Shown piece after piece: positions 39,422-48,798 of a DNA stretch of 64,000 bases (positions are counted from its first letter, which is position 1; each line of letters opens with the position of its first letter). The DNA is from Gracilaria gracilis (lineage: Eukaryota > Rhodophyta > Florideophyceae > Gracilariales > Gracilariaceae). The stretch is taken from the NCBI GenBank assembly GCA_030374805.1, contig JARGSG010000070.1, positions 62,001-126,000 of the forward strand, given 5' to 3'. A program made the translations under genes and the position numbers. The notes beneath the pieces are model-generated. The model was not told the origin of the DNA. It searched no databases and saw nothing but the letters and a program-made list of their open reading frames with translations.

Positions 39422-41368
39422 ATGCATTCCGAAATACAACCAATGTGGGAAGACTTGCCAGCAAGTCCTTGTTCGGCCGCAAGCGACGAGTCAACCATGC
39501 GCGTCACACGATCTTCGTCTCAACAGTCTCGCCCCAACCTTTTGAAACCCCGCCCACCTTCTATTTCCCTTCCTGACCTTTCAAAGGCCGCCAACTTTTC
39601 GTTTCAACCCGAGCCCTCTTCGCCCACCACCAAGCGAGCCCGCGTTGACCGTTCCCTATCTCCATCACCGGCCGGTTTTGTCCAGGCCACCATTCAGTCC
39701 TCCCATCAAACGTCAGACTTTGTTGCCAAGCTCAACAGTAACGCCGATGTGGAACGTCGCCGTTTTCTTTTGGAGAAACTTCAGGCCATAAAGTCGAGGA
39801 AGGCAGCTTTGAAGCCCACTCCGTCTGGTGATGACGATGATGTTGTTCTAGTGGCCGAGAAGACCAACCCGGACCGAAGGACCCGCAAGTCCTCTGTGCG
39901 AACTGCACGAAAGAGGAAGCAAGCTCCGCGCCGACGAAATACTGCCAATCCCCGCGTTCCTTCCAAGTCTCCCGCTGACATCCCCCAGATTATCAACGTC
40001 GATGACGACCCCACTCCCGTATCACCCTTTAAGGCTGGCAAGCAACCTTCTGCTTCGGCTCTCAAGCAGCCTGCCCCTCAGCCAACTCGCCAATCCTCCC
40101 GCATTCGCAGACCGAGGGCTTCAATTGACGAAGAACCTACTGCGAAAACCGCCCCTTTGCCTACCTGCATGTCCAAGTGTAAGAGATTACAATTTTGCAA
40201 GAAGCTTGTAAACTCCTTATTACGTGAGCCTTCATCCGGCCCATTTTCTGCTCCCGTTAGGGAGCTGTGGCATGAGGCAGCTATCCCCCGCTACTTCGAA
40301 GTGATTAAGCAGCCTATGGACCTGCGCACTGTCAAGAAGAAGCTAAACACTACGGACTACATTGAGCCTGTGAAGGACGGTATTCTGCCTTATCGCTTTG
40401 ATGCTGACGCCTTTGCGCAAGATGTACGTTTGATTTTTAGGAATGCTATGGTTTACAATAGGGTTGGAGACATGCTTTACAACTGCGCGAGCAGATTGCA
40501 AGATGACTTCAACAAGAGCTTTAGTGATGGGTTGCCGCCACCACCATCTGCAGAGGAAATATCCTCCAAGCTATCGAAGAAGCGCAGCACTGCCGGACGT
40601 TCTCGAAGAACGAAGCACGCCGTTGACACCTCTTCGAGAGCGATTGATGATGATGCAGATGTGGTGTGTGTGTCGGCACCGAGTGGCGACAAGCCAAAGT
40701 CATCCAAGTATGCCAGGCGCAAGGCGATTGCCGCGGCCAGGGAAGTTGTGATGCACTCGGACCCAGACATGATGAATCGCGACGAAATGCGCGAAAGGTT
40801 AGATTATTTGGAACGCTGTCGTGCTCCTGTTATTGCTAGAACTCCAGTCGCTAAGGGCGCTGGCTACTTGACTCGTGCTGCACTTCTGTACGAAGTGGAC
40901 ATGAGCTTCGAGGAGAAGAAGAGGTGTGGGGACGGTGTGACCCATGTTCCGGCGAGCAAGTTACCCGCACTGCTATCCATCATCCAGAAGTCTAGTCAAG
41001 ATGCTGGTGCAAATCCCGACGATGAGGTAGAACTTGACATGGATAAGCTCGATAATCGCACAATGCGCAATATCGAAGCATTCCTTGAGCATACTCTACC
41101 AAACTTCAAGACTGTGAGGTCATCGTCCCTTGGACGGGAGTTCAGTTGTGTTGGAGAAGTCGACGATGAGATAGAGGCTCTGCGACAGCAACTCGGTAGC
41201 AGGAAGAGGAGTGTTGGGGAAAAGAAAGTTAGAGAGAGCAGGCAAGTGGTGGACAAGCCGAAGTCATTCTTTGACGATTGCAAGAACGTCAACTACAGCA
41301 GTTCGGATTCGTCCTCTGAAGATTCCGATTCGGATTCGAGTGATGATAGCGACTGTGACTCAGAGTAG
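39422..41368 (+). CDS. BET/GTE-type bromodomain protein (one bromodomain plus NET)
   Basis: A 648-residue protein from the ATG at 39422; the frame is open to an ATG at 38882, but a TATAAAAG box lies between, so I prefer 39422. The N-terminus is Ser/Pro/Arg-rich. The bromodomain spans about 250-370 and includes the IKQPMDLRTVKKKL segment and the NAMVYN motif with the acetyl-lysine-binding Asn. The NET domain spans about 490-560 (MSFEEKKRCGDG...LPALLSIIQK...EVELDMDKL) and is followed by an acidic Ser/Asp tail. Animal and fungal BETs have two bromodomains; a single one plus NET is the plant GTE arrangement. It should read acetylated histones and support transcription. Confidence 0.92.
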   Translation: MHSEIQPMWEDLPASPCSAASDESTMRVTRSSSQQSRPNLLKPRPPSISLPDLSKAANFSFQPEPSSPTTKRARVDRSLSPSPAGFVQATIQSSHQTSDFVAKLNSNADVERRRFLLEKLQAIKSRKAALKPTPSGDDDDVVLVAEKTNPDRRTRKSSVRTARKRKQAPRRRNTANPRVPSKSPADIPQIINVDDDPTPVSPFKAGKQPSASALKQPAPQPTRQSSRIRRPRASIDEEPTAKTAPLPTCMSKCKRLQFCKKLVNSLLREPSSGPFSAPVRELWHEAAIPRYFEVIKQPMDLRTVKKKLNTTDYIEPVKDGILPYRFDADAFAQDVRLIFRNAMVYNRVGDMLYNCASRLQDDFNKSFSDGLPPPPSAEEISSKLSKKRSTAGRSRRTKHAVDTSSRAIDDDADVVCVSAPSGDKPKSSKYARRKAIAAAREVVMHSDPDMMNRDEMRERLDYLERCRAPVIARTPVAKGAGYLTRAALLYEVDMSFEEKKRCGDGVTHVPASKLPALLSIIQKSSQDAGANPDDEVELDMDKLDNRTMRNIEAFLEHTLPNFKTVRSSSLGREFSCVGEVDDEIEALRQQLGSRKRSVGEKKVRESRQVVDKPKSFFDDCKNVNYSSSDSSSEDSDSDSSDDSDCDSE

Positions 41369-41738
41369 AGGTTTTTGTAGATTAGAATGAATAGGCACTA
41401 CACAGTTGACGCCCTCATGGCTTTCTCTCTTTCTCTCTCTCGCGATGTGTTTCCAAGATTGCCAGGTTGTGGTGATGGTTTTGGCCGACGGCACGGCTCT
41501 TTTGAATGAACATTTTGTGCGGTCTTGAGTATATCTAGCTGTCATCCGTCTTCCCTCCGTTACTTGAGGTTGCGAGGCTGAGGCGCCGGTAAGACCAAAC
41601 ACTATGTGGATGCACAACATTGGCGGTTGCGTGTGTTGACGGTGTCCAGTTGAGCGTGCTACCATCCCATTGCAGTTAGCGATTGTGATGACCCTTGTTG
41701 ATGCGCAGTATTAGAATCCAGTAAAACCGTGAAGCTGA
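41369..41738. other. Convergent 3' intergenic region
   Basis: 370 bp between convergent stops. A CTTTCTCTCTTTCTCTCTCT tract near 41420-41440 is the only feature noted. Confidence 0.4.
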
Positions 41739-42275
41739 TTAGATTGCCACTATCTCGTTCCCTGTCTGTGAGTACGGATGCGAAGCCCGTAAGAGGTATA
41801 GCTGAGCGGCTGCAAAAACGAAGGCCGACACGGCCACTGCGATAAGCACGCGCAGTGCGGGCGCGTCCAGATTGTGGTTTAGAAGGAGGAAGAGGGTTGT
41901 TAGTACGGAGGCGACCAAGTTAGAGAAGGCGACGGCTTGCACATGGCGACGCGAGTGCGAGTTTTTGGTGGCGGCTTTGAAAATGGCGGCGGCCAGCAGC
42001 GCGAGCCCGAGAGCGAGCGGCAGCGTGAGCACGGACGCCGGCAGGTCGAGAGCAGCGGCGGTGGCCTTCGGCGAGAGAAGCACTGTTAGCGCCAGCAGCG
42101 AGACGACCAACGCGTTGAGGTGAAGCGAGGTCTTGAGGCGCGATGTAGCGTGCGACGGCGACTGCGTGACGGTGGTAGGCGCGAAGGTCGGCGGCGCGGG
42201 AGACGGCTCCGTCGCGACGGCGGTGGCGGCGGCTGCGGGTGAGGAAGCGACGGCTGCGGCGAGGGAGGGCGGCAT
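41739..42275 (-). CDS. Small four-TM membrane protein of unknown function
   Basis: A 178-residue protein from the ATG at 42275. The Ala/Pro/Thr-rich N-terminus (to about 60) precedes four predicted membrane helices: LNALVVSLLALTVLLSP, VLTLPLALGLALLAAAIF, FSNLVASVLTTLFLLLNH and ALRVLIAVAVSAFVFAAAQLYLL. No family is recognised. The frame also has an upstream ATG at 42617 that would add 114 Arg-rich residues resembling an organelle-targeting sequence. I prefer the shorter form because that extension is of GC-rich, low-complexity character, but this is uncertain. Confidence 0.6.
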   Translation of the reverse strand: MPPSLAAAVASSPAAAATAVATEPSPAPPTFAPTTVTQSPSHATSRLKTSLHLNALVVSLLALTVLLSPKATAAALDLPASVLTLPLALGLALLAAAIFKAATKNSHSRRHVQAVAFSNLVASVLTTLFLLLNHNLDAPALRVLIAVAVSAFVFAAAQLYLLRASHPYSQTGNEIVAI

Positions 42276-43241
42276 GGCAGTTGCACGCGAGGACGGTGGA
42301 GGGTTGCGGTGTGTCGGGGCGGAACGGCGCTTGCGCGGGGCGGTGTAGAGGGGGCGGCTGTTGCTGGCGCGACGATTGGCGGGCACATGCGATGTGGCGC
42401 CGTGCTGCCCGCAAATTCGGCGCGCCTTGCATGCAGTCACGCGGCGTGGTGCATTTGTGTAAACTTTACTTGCGCGTCTGTGCAACTGGCAGTGGCGCCA
42501 CGTGGGGACGTGGCCACGCACGGATGTAAGGAGCGCGCGCAGCAAAATGGGTTGTGTTGTTGTGGTGAGGTGGCGTGCGCTGTCAGCCGCACGGCGCGCG
42601 AGGGACACAACGGTCATCTGAGGTTGTGCGGGAGCGCGAACGGTCGCGCGCGACTGTTTGGCGCTTGACAACGGCAAGCATTCGGGGCGCACCTTCGTCG
42701 CGCGTTTCTGTTGCGTGCAGTGGCGCACGTGTAGGAGATGCCGTTGCCAATGGGAGGCGCGCCAGTGCTGGCGAAGCGTGCCATTCCACTGGCGCGCTCG
42801 CTTTGATCCGCCGCTGCCGCTACGCCGCGTACCCGCGTCAGGCGAGCGCAATTATTCGCTTCTTTAAACCGCTGCCGTTAACGCCAAACGCCAGGCGTCG
42901 CGAGACTGCTGCCCTGCGCATCATACCTCGCCTCCACGCTCCCCCTTCCGCGCGAGTCCTTCGCCAGTCAGTCGCTGCATGCCTTCCATCTTCCGCCGCC
43001 CGCCACCAGTTGTGATCGCTAAGCTCGTTTTCCGTTCTGAGCCGCTTCTCTGTGTTCTCATATGCTCCTTGTTGTTCACTGACACGCTTCCCTCCTCGCT
43101 TATCGAATCTGCCGCCCCGGTCGCGTCTGCTGCATAGCTTGCAGCCGCCTCTGCACCACGTGTGCATAAGCAGCAGCTACACGCCTATTGCGCGTAAGCG
43201 TCTGCCTTATCGTTCGCTGCGCCTCACACCCAGTCGTAGCC
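42276..43241. promoter_or_regulatory. GC-rich divergent promoter region
   Basis: 966 bp between divergent starts. A GCCAATGGGAGG CCAAT-like box lies near 42746. Open frames on both strands here are GC-driven shadows. Confidence 0.35.
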
Positions 43242-46200
43242 ATGCCCGCCGGCGTCGACGTTGACAAACGTTCCACGCGACCGCCGCCGCCGCCGTACGA
43301 CCCGTTGTTACCGTCTCCGTCGGCGCATCCCACCCCGGCGCTCCACAAGTCCGCAAAACTGAAGCACCACCCCAGCAACAATCAGCTCACCGTCAACCAA
43401 TCCGCCGTGCCCATGGATGCGCCACATGAAACGCCCCACGATCTCTTCTGCCTGGCGAAGGATTACGAGAACCGCGGCCGCTTGTCCGATGCCGTCAATC
43501 TCTACCTCAAGGCCGCGCTCAACGGACACTTGTCCGCCATGGTGGCGTACGCATCGCATGTCGTCACCTCGGACGAGCGTGCTGCCTTTGTGTGGTTTCG
43601 ATCTGCTGCCGTGCGAGGGCATCCGCGCGCATGGGTGGAGCTTGGCCAGCTTCTGGCGCGCGGTCGTTACTTTGAAGTTAACGCCATCGATGCGGCGCGT
43701 TGCTGGAAGCGTGCTGCTCAGATGGGCGATAATACGGGCAAGAGCGCGTTGGGTTTGTGTTACATCCGCGGCTTTGGAGTCAAGCAGGATTCGGAGAAGG
43801 GTCTGGAAATCGTGCGTCAGGTTGCTGACGTTCATAATGACATAAACGCAATGAAGAACCTTGCTTGGATTTATCGTCACGGCAAGGGCGTCACTAAGAA
43901 TATACAGGAAGCTGAGTATTGGGAGAATCGTGCCATCAAGCAACAAAGCATTATGGACCATTTATCCACAAGGGAAAAGGCTCTTTTTGGACGCGGTCGT
44001 CGCACAAAGACTATATCTTCTCGTAACTCAGAGAAAACCAGCACGAAGAGCAAAAACTCTACTGCTCCGCCTTCTACAACTCCGAGCCATCCTATTCTCG
44101 AGCAGGAGCAGATTCAAGAAGCGACAGACCAGCCGCTCGACACAACACAGCAAAAAGAGCAACTACATAAAGCACCACCTTCAGAAACACATCCTGAAAA
44201 GGTTTCAAAGAAGGTCGTGGCATCAAAACTGCCTCCTCAACAGGAAGTGCCCGCCACCGAACTTGGCGGTTCTTCGGTGCGAGATCATGTGAAAGAAATT
44301 GAAAGAAGACATAAGGCTGCCATTGCTGAGGCGGAGAGTGACCTTGCTGCAACCGCCTACCTCTCTTCCGGCAAAGCACCACACGATGAAGCGGCACACA
44401 AGGAAGCAGCACACAAGGAGAATGTGGTCTCCCCTTCGACCAAAGCAAAGATCATGCATGTTGAGACTAAGACTGTTCATGTTGAGACCAAGACTATTCA
44501 GGATGATGCTGGCAATATTATTGACCGATCTACTGAGAAGAGAGTTGACAGGTACAGCGAGGATAGAACGGTTCGACATGGAAGAGACGTCATTTTAACA
44601 GCAGCAGCCCATGACAAACACACTGCGTCTACTAGCAAGAATGGCGACATAACTGAGAAGGTCGGTGAGCCTGCTGCACCTGAACCATTTCAGGTTTCCA
44701 TTAGCGAGGCGGAGATTCGAGAGGTGCAGCAAAACGCTCTTGAAAAGGCGGCCAATCAGGAACAAATTCTTTTTAGTCAAGCACAGGAGGAACACTCGCT
44801 GTCAACAGACCAAACGCAACCATTCGCGCAAGCGCGCGAGGAGGGATCACTACCTTCCGCCATTTATGTGGAGACCGACCAGTTTGCACACGAGCCTGTT
44901 GACGATTCTGACGTAGAGCCATTAGATTACGGCGACGAACCCGTAGACGAAGATATTTGTGACGAGGAAAGCGAAGGAGTCGGGGGCGGAGACGAAGACG
45001 AAGACGAGGAAGAGCAGTTTATTACACCAGACCAGAGCTTACATACCGCTTCCCCTTCTTTGCTCCCTCTTCGACCTGTCGCGGGAACGGGTACTGCTAT
45101 AACAGATGCCGAAGAAGTCACAGCTGCTATCCCTTCGTCTTCACCCTCGAACGACGTGGGAGCTACGGATGACGTTGATCGAGGCGGAAAGCTTGCTTCA
45201 AGATCTTTGGACCAGCCTTGCAATTCTCACGAAGGTGGTGATTCAACCGCTGTCGAGGACGAAACAAATATCAAGCCCCTGTTTGTGCACACAGGGTCAA
45301 CTGCTGACGTCATGAAAGAACTGACCTCCGAAGGTCCTACGGCTACGTCTGGACTCCGTAATTCGATGACATATGCTGACGAAGAAGCTGCGAAACACAA
45401 TGACTTTGACGGTCGGGGAACGTTCACCGCTGATGAAGACGCAAAGGTCCTCACCTCGCAGCCTGACGAAGAATTTGATGAGTTCGAGAACGAAGATAGG
45501 AGAAAAGCTTTGGATGACCATTTGCCTACTGCAAGGCAGCGGGCGAGTGTTTCTTCAGCCGCGGGAACCACAAGGCATATTGCAACTGTGGAACGGGCCG
45601 CGCCGAGCATATCAGATTTGAAGACTGCTCTTGCATCATATCCTCGAAATCCGCTGCGCTCGGATGCCCAAGCACCCATTTACCATCTTACCAGCCTTTT
45701 AGCCGTACTTCCATTGCGAAACACGGAAGCGTATGCTCTCCTTGAAAGAGAGAATGCGTTTGCCAAGGTAATCGTGGGAATGATCTCTCAGAATGAAGAC
45801 GAGGCCATCCAAGAGGCAGGCCTTCTGGCGATCGTACGAATTGTGCGAACAACTCAGGCTGCCAAGAAAGAAGGATTGGTATTGTCGTCATATGCCGACT
45901 GCTTCCGAAAGGTACAGGGTTACGCTGACGCTGTCATTCCAAGTGGCACTGCTGGTATCGATGAGAATGGTTCCGGTGCGATACAGGCAATTTCGCAGTC
46001 TATGCGCCGGCATTCGGAAACAAGGCACGTTCTTCTTGCTGGCTGTGCTGCGTTCAGTGAGGTCGCTACTTCATCGCAAACTTGTCGAGAAACAGCTTAT
46101 GAAAATGACGTTGTTGTACTTGTTGTGTACAGCCTTCGACACAGAAGCTCTCAGGCTTCAGGTATAATCCATGAGGCCGCCTCGCGAGCTGTCACTTCGA

Positions 46201-48530
46201 TGTGTTCTGGCAAAGAATGCCTGGTGTATAAGGAAGCGTTCGCTAACGCCGGGGCCGTGTCAGAAATGTTGAACCTGTTGCAGCTCTGGGGCAACAACGA
46301 GGACGTTTCGTCTAACTTGAACACGTCCGTAACGAAGAGCGTTTGCGCTGCCATTCAGTGCGTGACCGATGGCTGCGCTGTGGCAAGCTCACAGGCGATA
46401 CAGTCTTACGCCTACCATCGCCTGGTTCGTATACTGGTTTTGAAGCGAGATGATGCGGAGCTGTGTTCTGTCGCTGTGGCAGCACTAACCGCCATTACTA
46501 GGAATGGAGGCCCTGCAGCCGAAAAGGGTTTAGTTGATGCGAAACCTTTGCCTGAAGTGCTAGTTGCCATGCAACGTCATTCTCGAAATCCTGGGTTCAT
46601 CAGAGTGTCTCTTGATTTCATGGAAGCGCTTTGCAGTTACAGCTCCATGAAAACGGAGATTGTTCAGGCTGGGGGGATTCCTTTTTCCGCAGATATAATC
46701 AGACAAGGCGGGACAGATGATGTTCTTCTTCAGAAAGCTTGTGGCGTTATTGAAAAGCTTTGCTTTGACAGTCCAGAAAACCAGGAGTCGTTTGCTGCAA
46801 ACAAAGGAATAGAAGCCCTTTCACAACTCCTCAGCACTCATCAGACAGAATCAACCGTCATGGAATATGCTTTGCTTGCTCTTACTGCGGTTTGTGCAAA
46901 CAATGCCCAAAATCAAGTTGATGCCTTGAAAACGGGTTGCCCTGAAGTCCTACTTCGAGTCTTAACGACTTATAGTTCCAAGAATGCGAAGGTCATTGCC
47001 GCTTCTTGTAGTGCTATGTCCGCAGTTGTAGTTCCGAAGAATGCAACCACGGCACAGGCTTTTGGTGTCTTAAAAGCACCTGAACTCATTGTCCGAGCCA
47101 TGAAGAGACATGCGGACAGTGTTGCAGTTCAGGAGAACGGAAGCGCAGCCCTTGCTGCATTTGGCGAAGCTGAGCCAAAAATTGTGTCTTCTTTGTTGAA
47201 GACTGGCCTGTCCAGTGTTCTTGTTGTTGCATTGCAAAGATTCTTGCATCGGCAATCGGCGGTTATTCAGATTGTTCGGGCTATGCGTGCAGTAACGAAC
47301 GAAGTGAATCAAGAGGATTCGTACAGATTCAAATCAAAGCTTCTTACTGACCGGTCGAATGAATCCTCACTGGCGGAGATATTCCACACAGCCTTATCAT
47401 ACCATAAGAAGGGTTTGCCCGGGACGGCAAACGTAATCATCAGCATCTGCGCAACTATAAATCGTTTGTGTATGCGCAGCGTCGCTTTCAAGAACGAAGT
47501 TGGAAAGGATGGCATTGTAGAGGAACTCACCAGACTAGTGGAGAAAACAGCGGAGTTCTTCGAGATCAAAGCATTGCAACCTGTGCTGGCAACAATATGC
47601 ACTTTGGTCTTGGATTCGGAAGATAACAAGAATCGATTTCATGCCGTGGGTGGGGTGGAGAGCATTCTGGATGTTATGCAGAAGTGGAAACAGGATACAT
47701 ACGTCCTGGAACATTGCTGCGCTGCTTTAAGGTATTCATGTAACGATCACTTTGGTAATTGTGATGAGGTGAAAATTCATAATGGAGTTCGAAGCATCCT
47801 CGGAGTGATGGAACTTTATCCCGAAAATGTGAACGTCACCTTGTGGTGTTGCCTGACCTTAGCCGACTTGTGTAAGGGAGATGAAGAACTACAGTCCTCT
47901 CCAAACGTTATTCAGGGAATTCGAAAGGTTATCAGTGCTATGGAGATGTTCTCTGACAACAGCAGGTTCCTCGCCAGCGCATGCGAGTTCCTTCGAGCGG
48001 CTTCGATGGAAAATCCTGGAAATCAGGAAAGGATTGTTCGACTAGGTGGCCGAACGGCAATTGTGAAAGCTTTGGAGTCACATCCGGGGGACAATGCGCT
48101 TACGGAGTCCGGAGCTTACGCGTTACTCCAAATACAACATATCAACCCGGTCAACGTAGCACATGATAGTGCGCCACAGCTCGGAATAGTGAAGAGGTTT
48201 AGTAGGGAACTGAGACGTTCAGGATCAAATGCCAGTCGGAAGAGTCGCACACGAAAGTCACTATCCTTCACTGGCAGGAGACGTACTAGTGAGAAAGAGC
48301 GTGACGACGCTTTGGCGGACCTGAGCCAAACAGTTGGAGAGGAAAACCCGGCTACGCGAGGCTCATTCTTTTCTAGGACTCGAAATCGGAGAAAGAGAAA
48401 GAACAGAAGAAATCGCGAAGAGTTCGATGAAGATGAGGACGATTTCGAACCTTCCGGTGCAAGAGACGGTTACGGAGACCTGAGCGCCCCGAGTCCCGAA
48501 GAAGAAGATGATCTCACTCCCGTGCCGTAA
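43242..48530 (+). CDS. Large Sel1-repeat/armadillo-repeat protein
   Basis: A 1762-residue intronless protein; I chose the ATG at 43242 because the frame upstream offers only a TTG. Residues about 63-245 contain four to five Sel1-like (TPR-type) repeats, for example ALGLCYIRGFGVKQDSEKGL and NLAWIYRHGKGVTKNIQEAEYW. A long, acidic, disordered middle (about 250-785) includes repeated MHVETKTVHVETKT and AAHKEAAHKE. Residues about 790-1640 are a solenoid of armadillo-type repeats (AALTAITRNGG, ALLALTAVCANNAQNQ, GSAALAAFGEAEPK). The tail is basic (SRKSRTRKSLSFTGRRR) and then acidic. Both repeat types are protein-interaction scaffolds. The combination is unusual. No catalytic domain is seen and the function is unknown. 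Confidence 0.83.
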   Translation: MPAGVDVDKRSTRPPPPPYDPLLPSPSAHPTPALHKSAKLKHHPSNNQLTVNQSAVPMDAPHETPHDLFCLAKDYENRGRLSDAVNLYLKAALNGHLSAMVAYASHVVTSDERAAFVWFRSAAVRGHPRAWVELGQLLARGRYFEVNAIDAARCWKRAAQMGDNTGKSALGLCYIRGFGVKQDSEKGLEIVRQVADVHNDINAMKNLAWIYRHGKGVTKNIQEAEYWENRAIKQQSIMDHLSTREKALFGRGRRTKTISSRNSEKTSTKSKNSTAPPSTTPSHPILEQEQIQEATDQPLDTTQQKEQLHKAPPSETHPEKVSKKVVASKLPPQQEVPATELGGSSVRDHVKEIERRHKAAIAEAESDLAATAYLSSGKAPHDEAAHKEAAHKENVVSPSTKAKIMHVETKTVHVETKTIQDDAGNIIDRSTEKRVDRYSEDRTVRHGRDVILTAAAHDKHTASTSKNGDITEKVGEPAAPEPFQVSISEAEIREVQQNALEKAANQEQILFSQAQEEHSLSTDQTQPFAQAREEGSLPSAIYVETDQFAHEPVDDSDVEPLDYGDEPVDEDICDEESEGVGGGDEDEDEEEQFITPDQSLHTASPSLLPLRPVAGTGTAITDAEEVTAAIPSSSPSNDVGATDDVDRGGKLASRSLDQPCNSHEGGDSTAVEDETNIKPLFVHTGSTADVMKELTSEGPTATSGLRNSMTYADEEAAKHNDFDGRGTFTADEDAKVLTSQPDEEFDEFENEDRRKALDDHLPTARQRASVSSAAGTTRHIATVERAAPSISDLKTALASYPRNPLRSDAQAPIYHLTSLLAVLPLRNTEAYALLERENAFAKVIVGMISQNEDEAIQEAGLLAIVRIVRTTQAAKKEGLVLSSYADCFRKVQGYADAVIPSGTAGIDENGSGAIQAISQSMRRHSETRHVLLAGCAAFSEVATSSQTCRETAYENDVVVLVVYSLRHRSSQASGIIHEAASRAVTSMCSGKECLVYKEAFANAGAVSEMLNLLQLWGNNEDVSSNLNTSVTKSVCAAIQCVTDGCAVASSQAIQSYAYHRLVRILVLKRDDAELCSVAVAALTAITRNGGPAAEKGLVDAKPLPEVLVAMQRHSRNPGFIRVSLDFMEALCSYSSMKTEIVQAGGIPFSADIIRQGGTDDVLLQKACGVIEKLCFDSPENQESFAANKGIEALSQLLSTHQTESTVMEYALLALTAVCANNAQNQVDALKTGCPEVLLRVLTTYSSKNAKVIAASCSAMSAVVVPKNATTAQAFGVLKAPELIVRAMKRHADSVAVQENGSAALAAFGEAEPKIVSSLLKTGLSSVLVVALQRFLHRQSAVIQIVRAMRAVTNEVNQEDSYRFKSKLLTDRSNESSLAEIFHTALSYHKKGLPGTANVIISICATINRLCMRSVAFKNEVGKDGIVEELTRLVEKTAEFFEIKALQPVLATICTLVLDSEDNKNRFHAVGGVESILDVMQKWKQDTYVLEHCCAALRYSCNDHFGNCDEVKIHNGVRSILGVMELYPENVNVTLWCCLTLADLCKGDEELQSSPNVIQGIRKVISAMEMFSDNSRFLASACEFLRAASMENPGNQERIVRLGGRTAIVKALESHPGDNALTESGAYALLQIQHINPVNVAHDSAPQLGIVKRFSRELRRSGSNASRKSRTRKSLSFTGRRRTSEKERDDALADLSQTVGEENPATRGSFFSRTRNRRKRKNRRNREEFDEDEDDFEPSGARDGYGDLSAPSPEEEDDLTPVP

Positions 48531-48798
48531 CAGAATCGGGTGCTTGTTCAGGCGGGATATGGTTCTTGAGATTTGTACTTTTATTGTTTGCAGATGAATG
48601 TTTGAGTTACAGCGCGAGTCATTGCATTTATTACAGACTTAGCGTTGCGGATTTGTGAGTTGGCTCGGAGGGATGTTTCGCCATTGTTCGAGGAGTTATT
48701 TGTTTCTGTCAGCGAAACTACATATTGCTTTTGAATGATCCCTCTCCTATATAGTCCAGAAGCCTAGCTAGCACTTTATCACTAACTTTCGATGCTAT

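Noticed and set aside
43308-43961. 217-codon minus-strand ORF
   Set aside because: Antisense to the Sel1-repeat region, whose repeats are clear on the plus strand.
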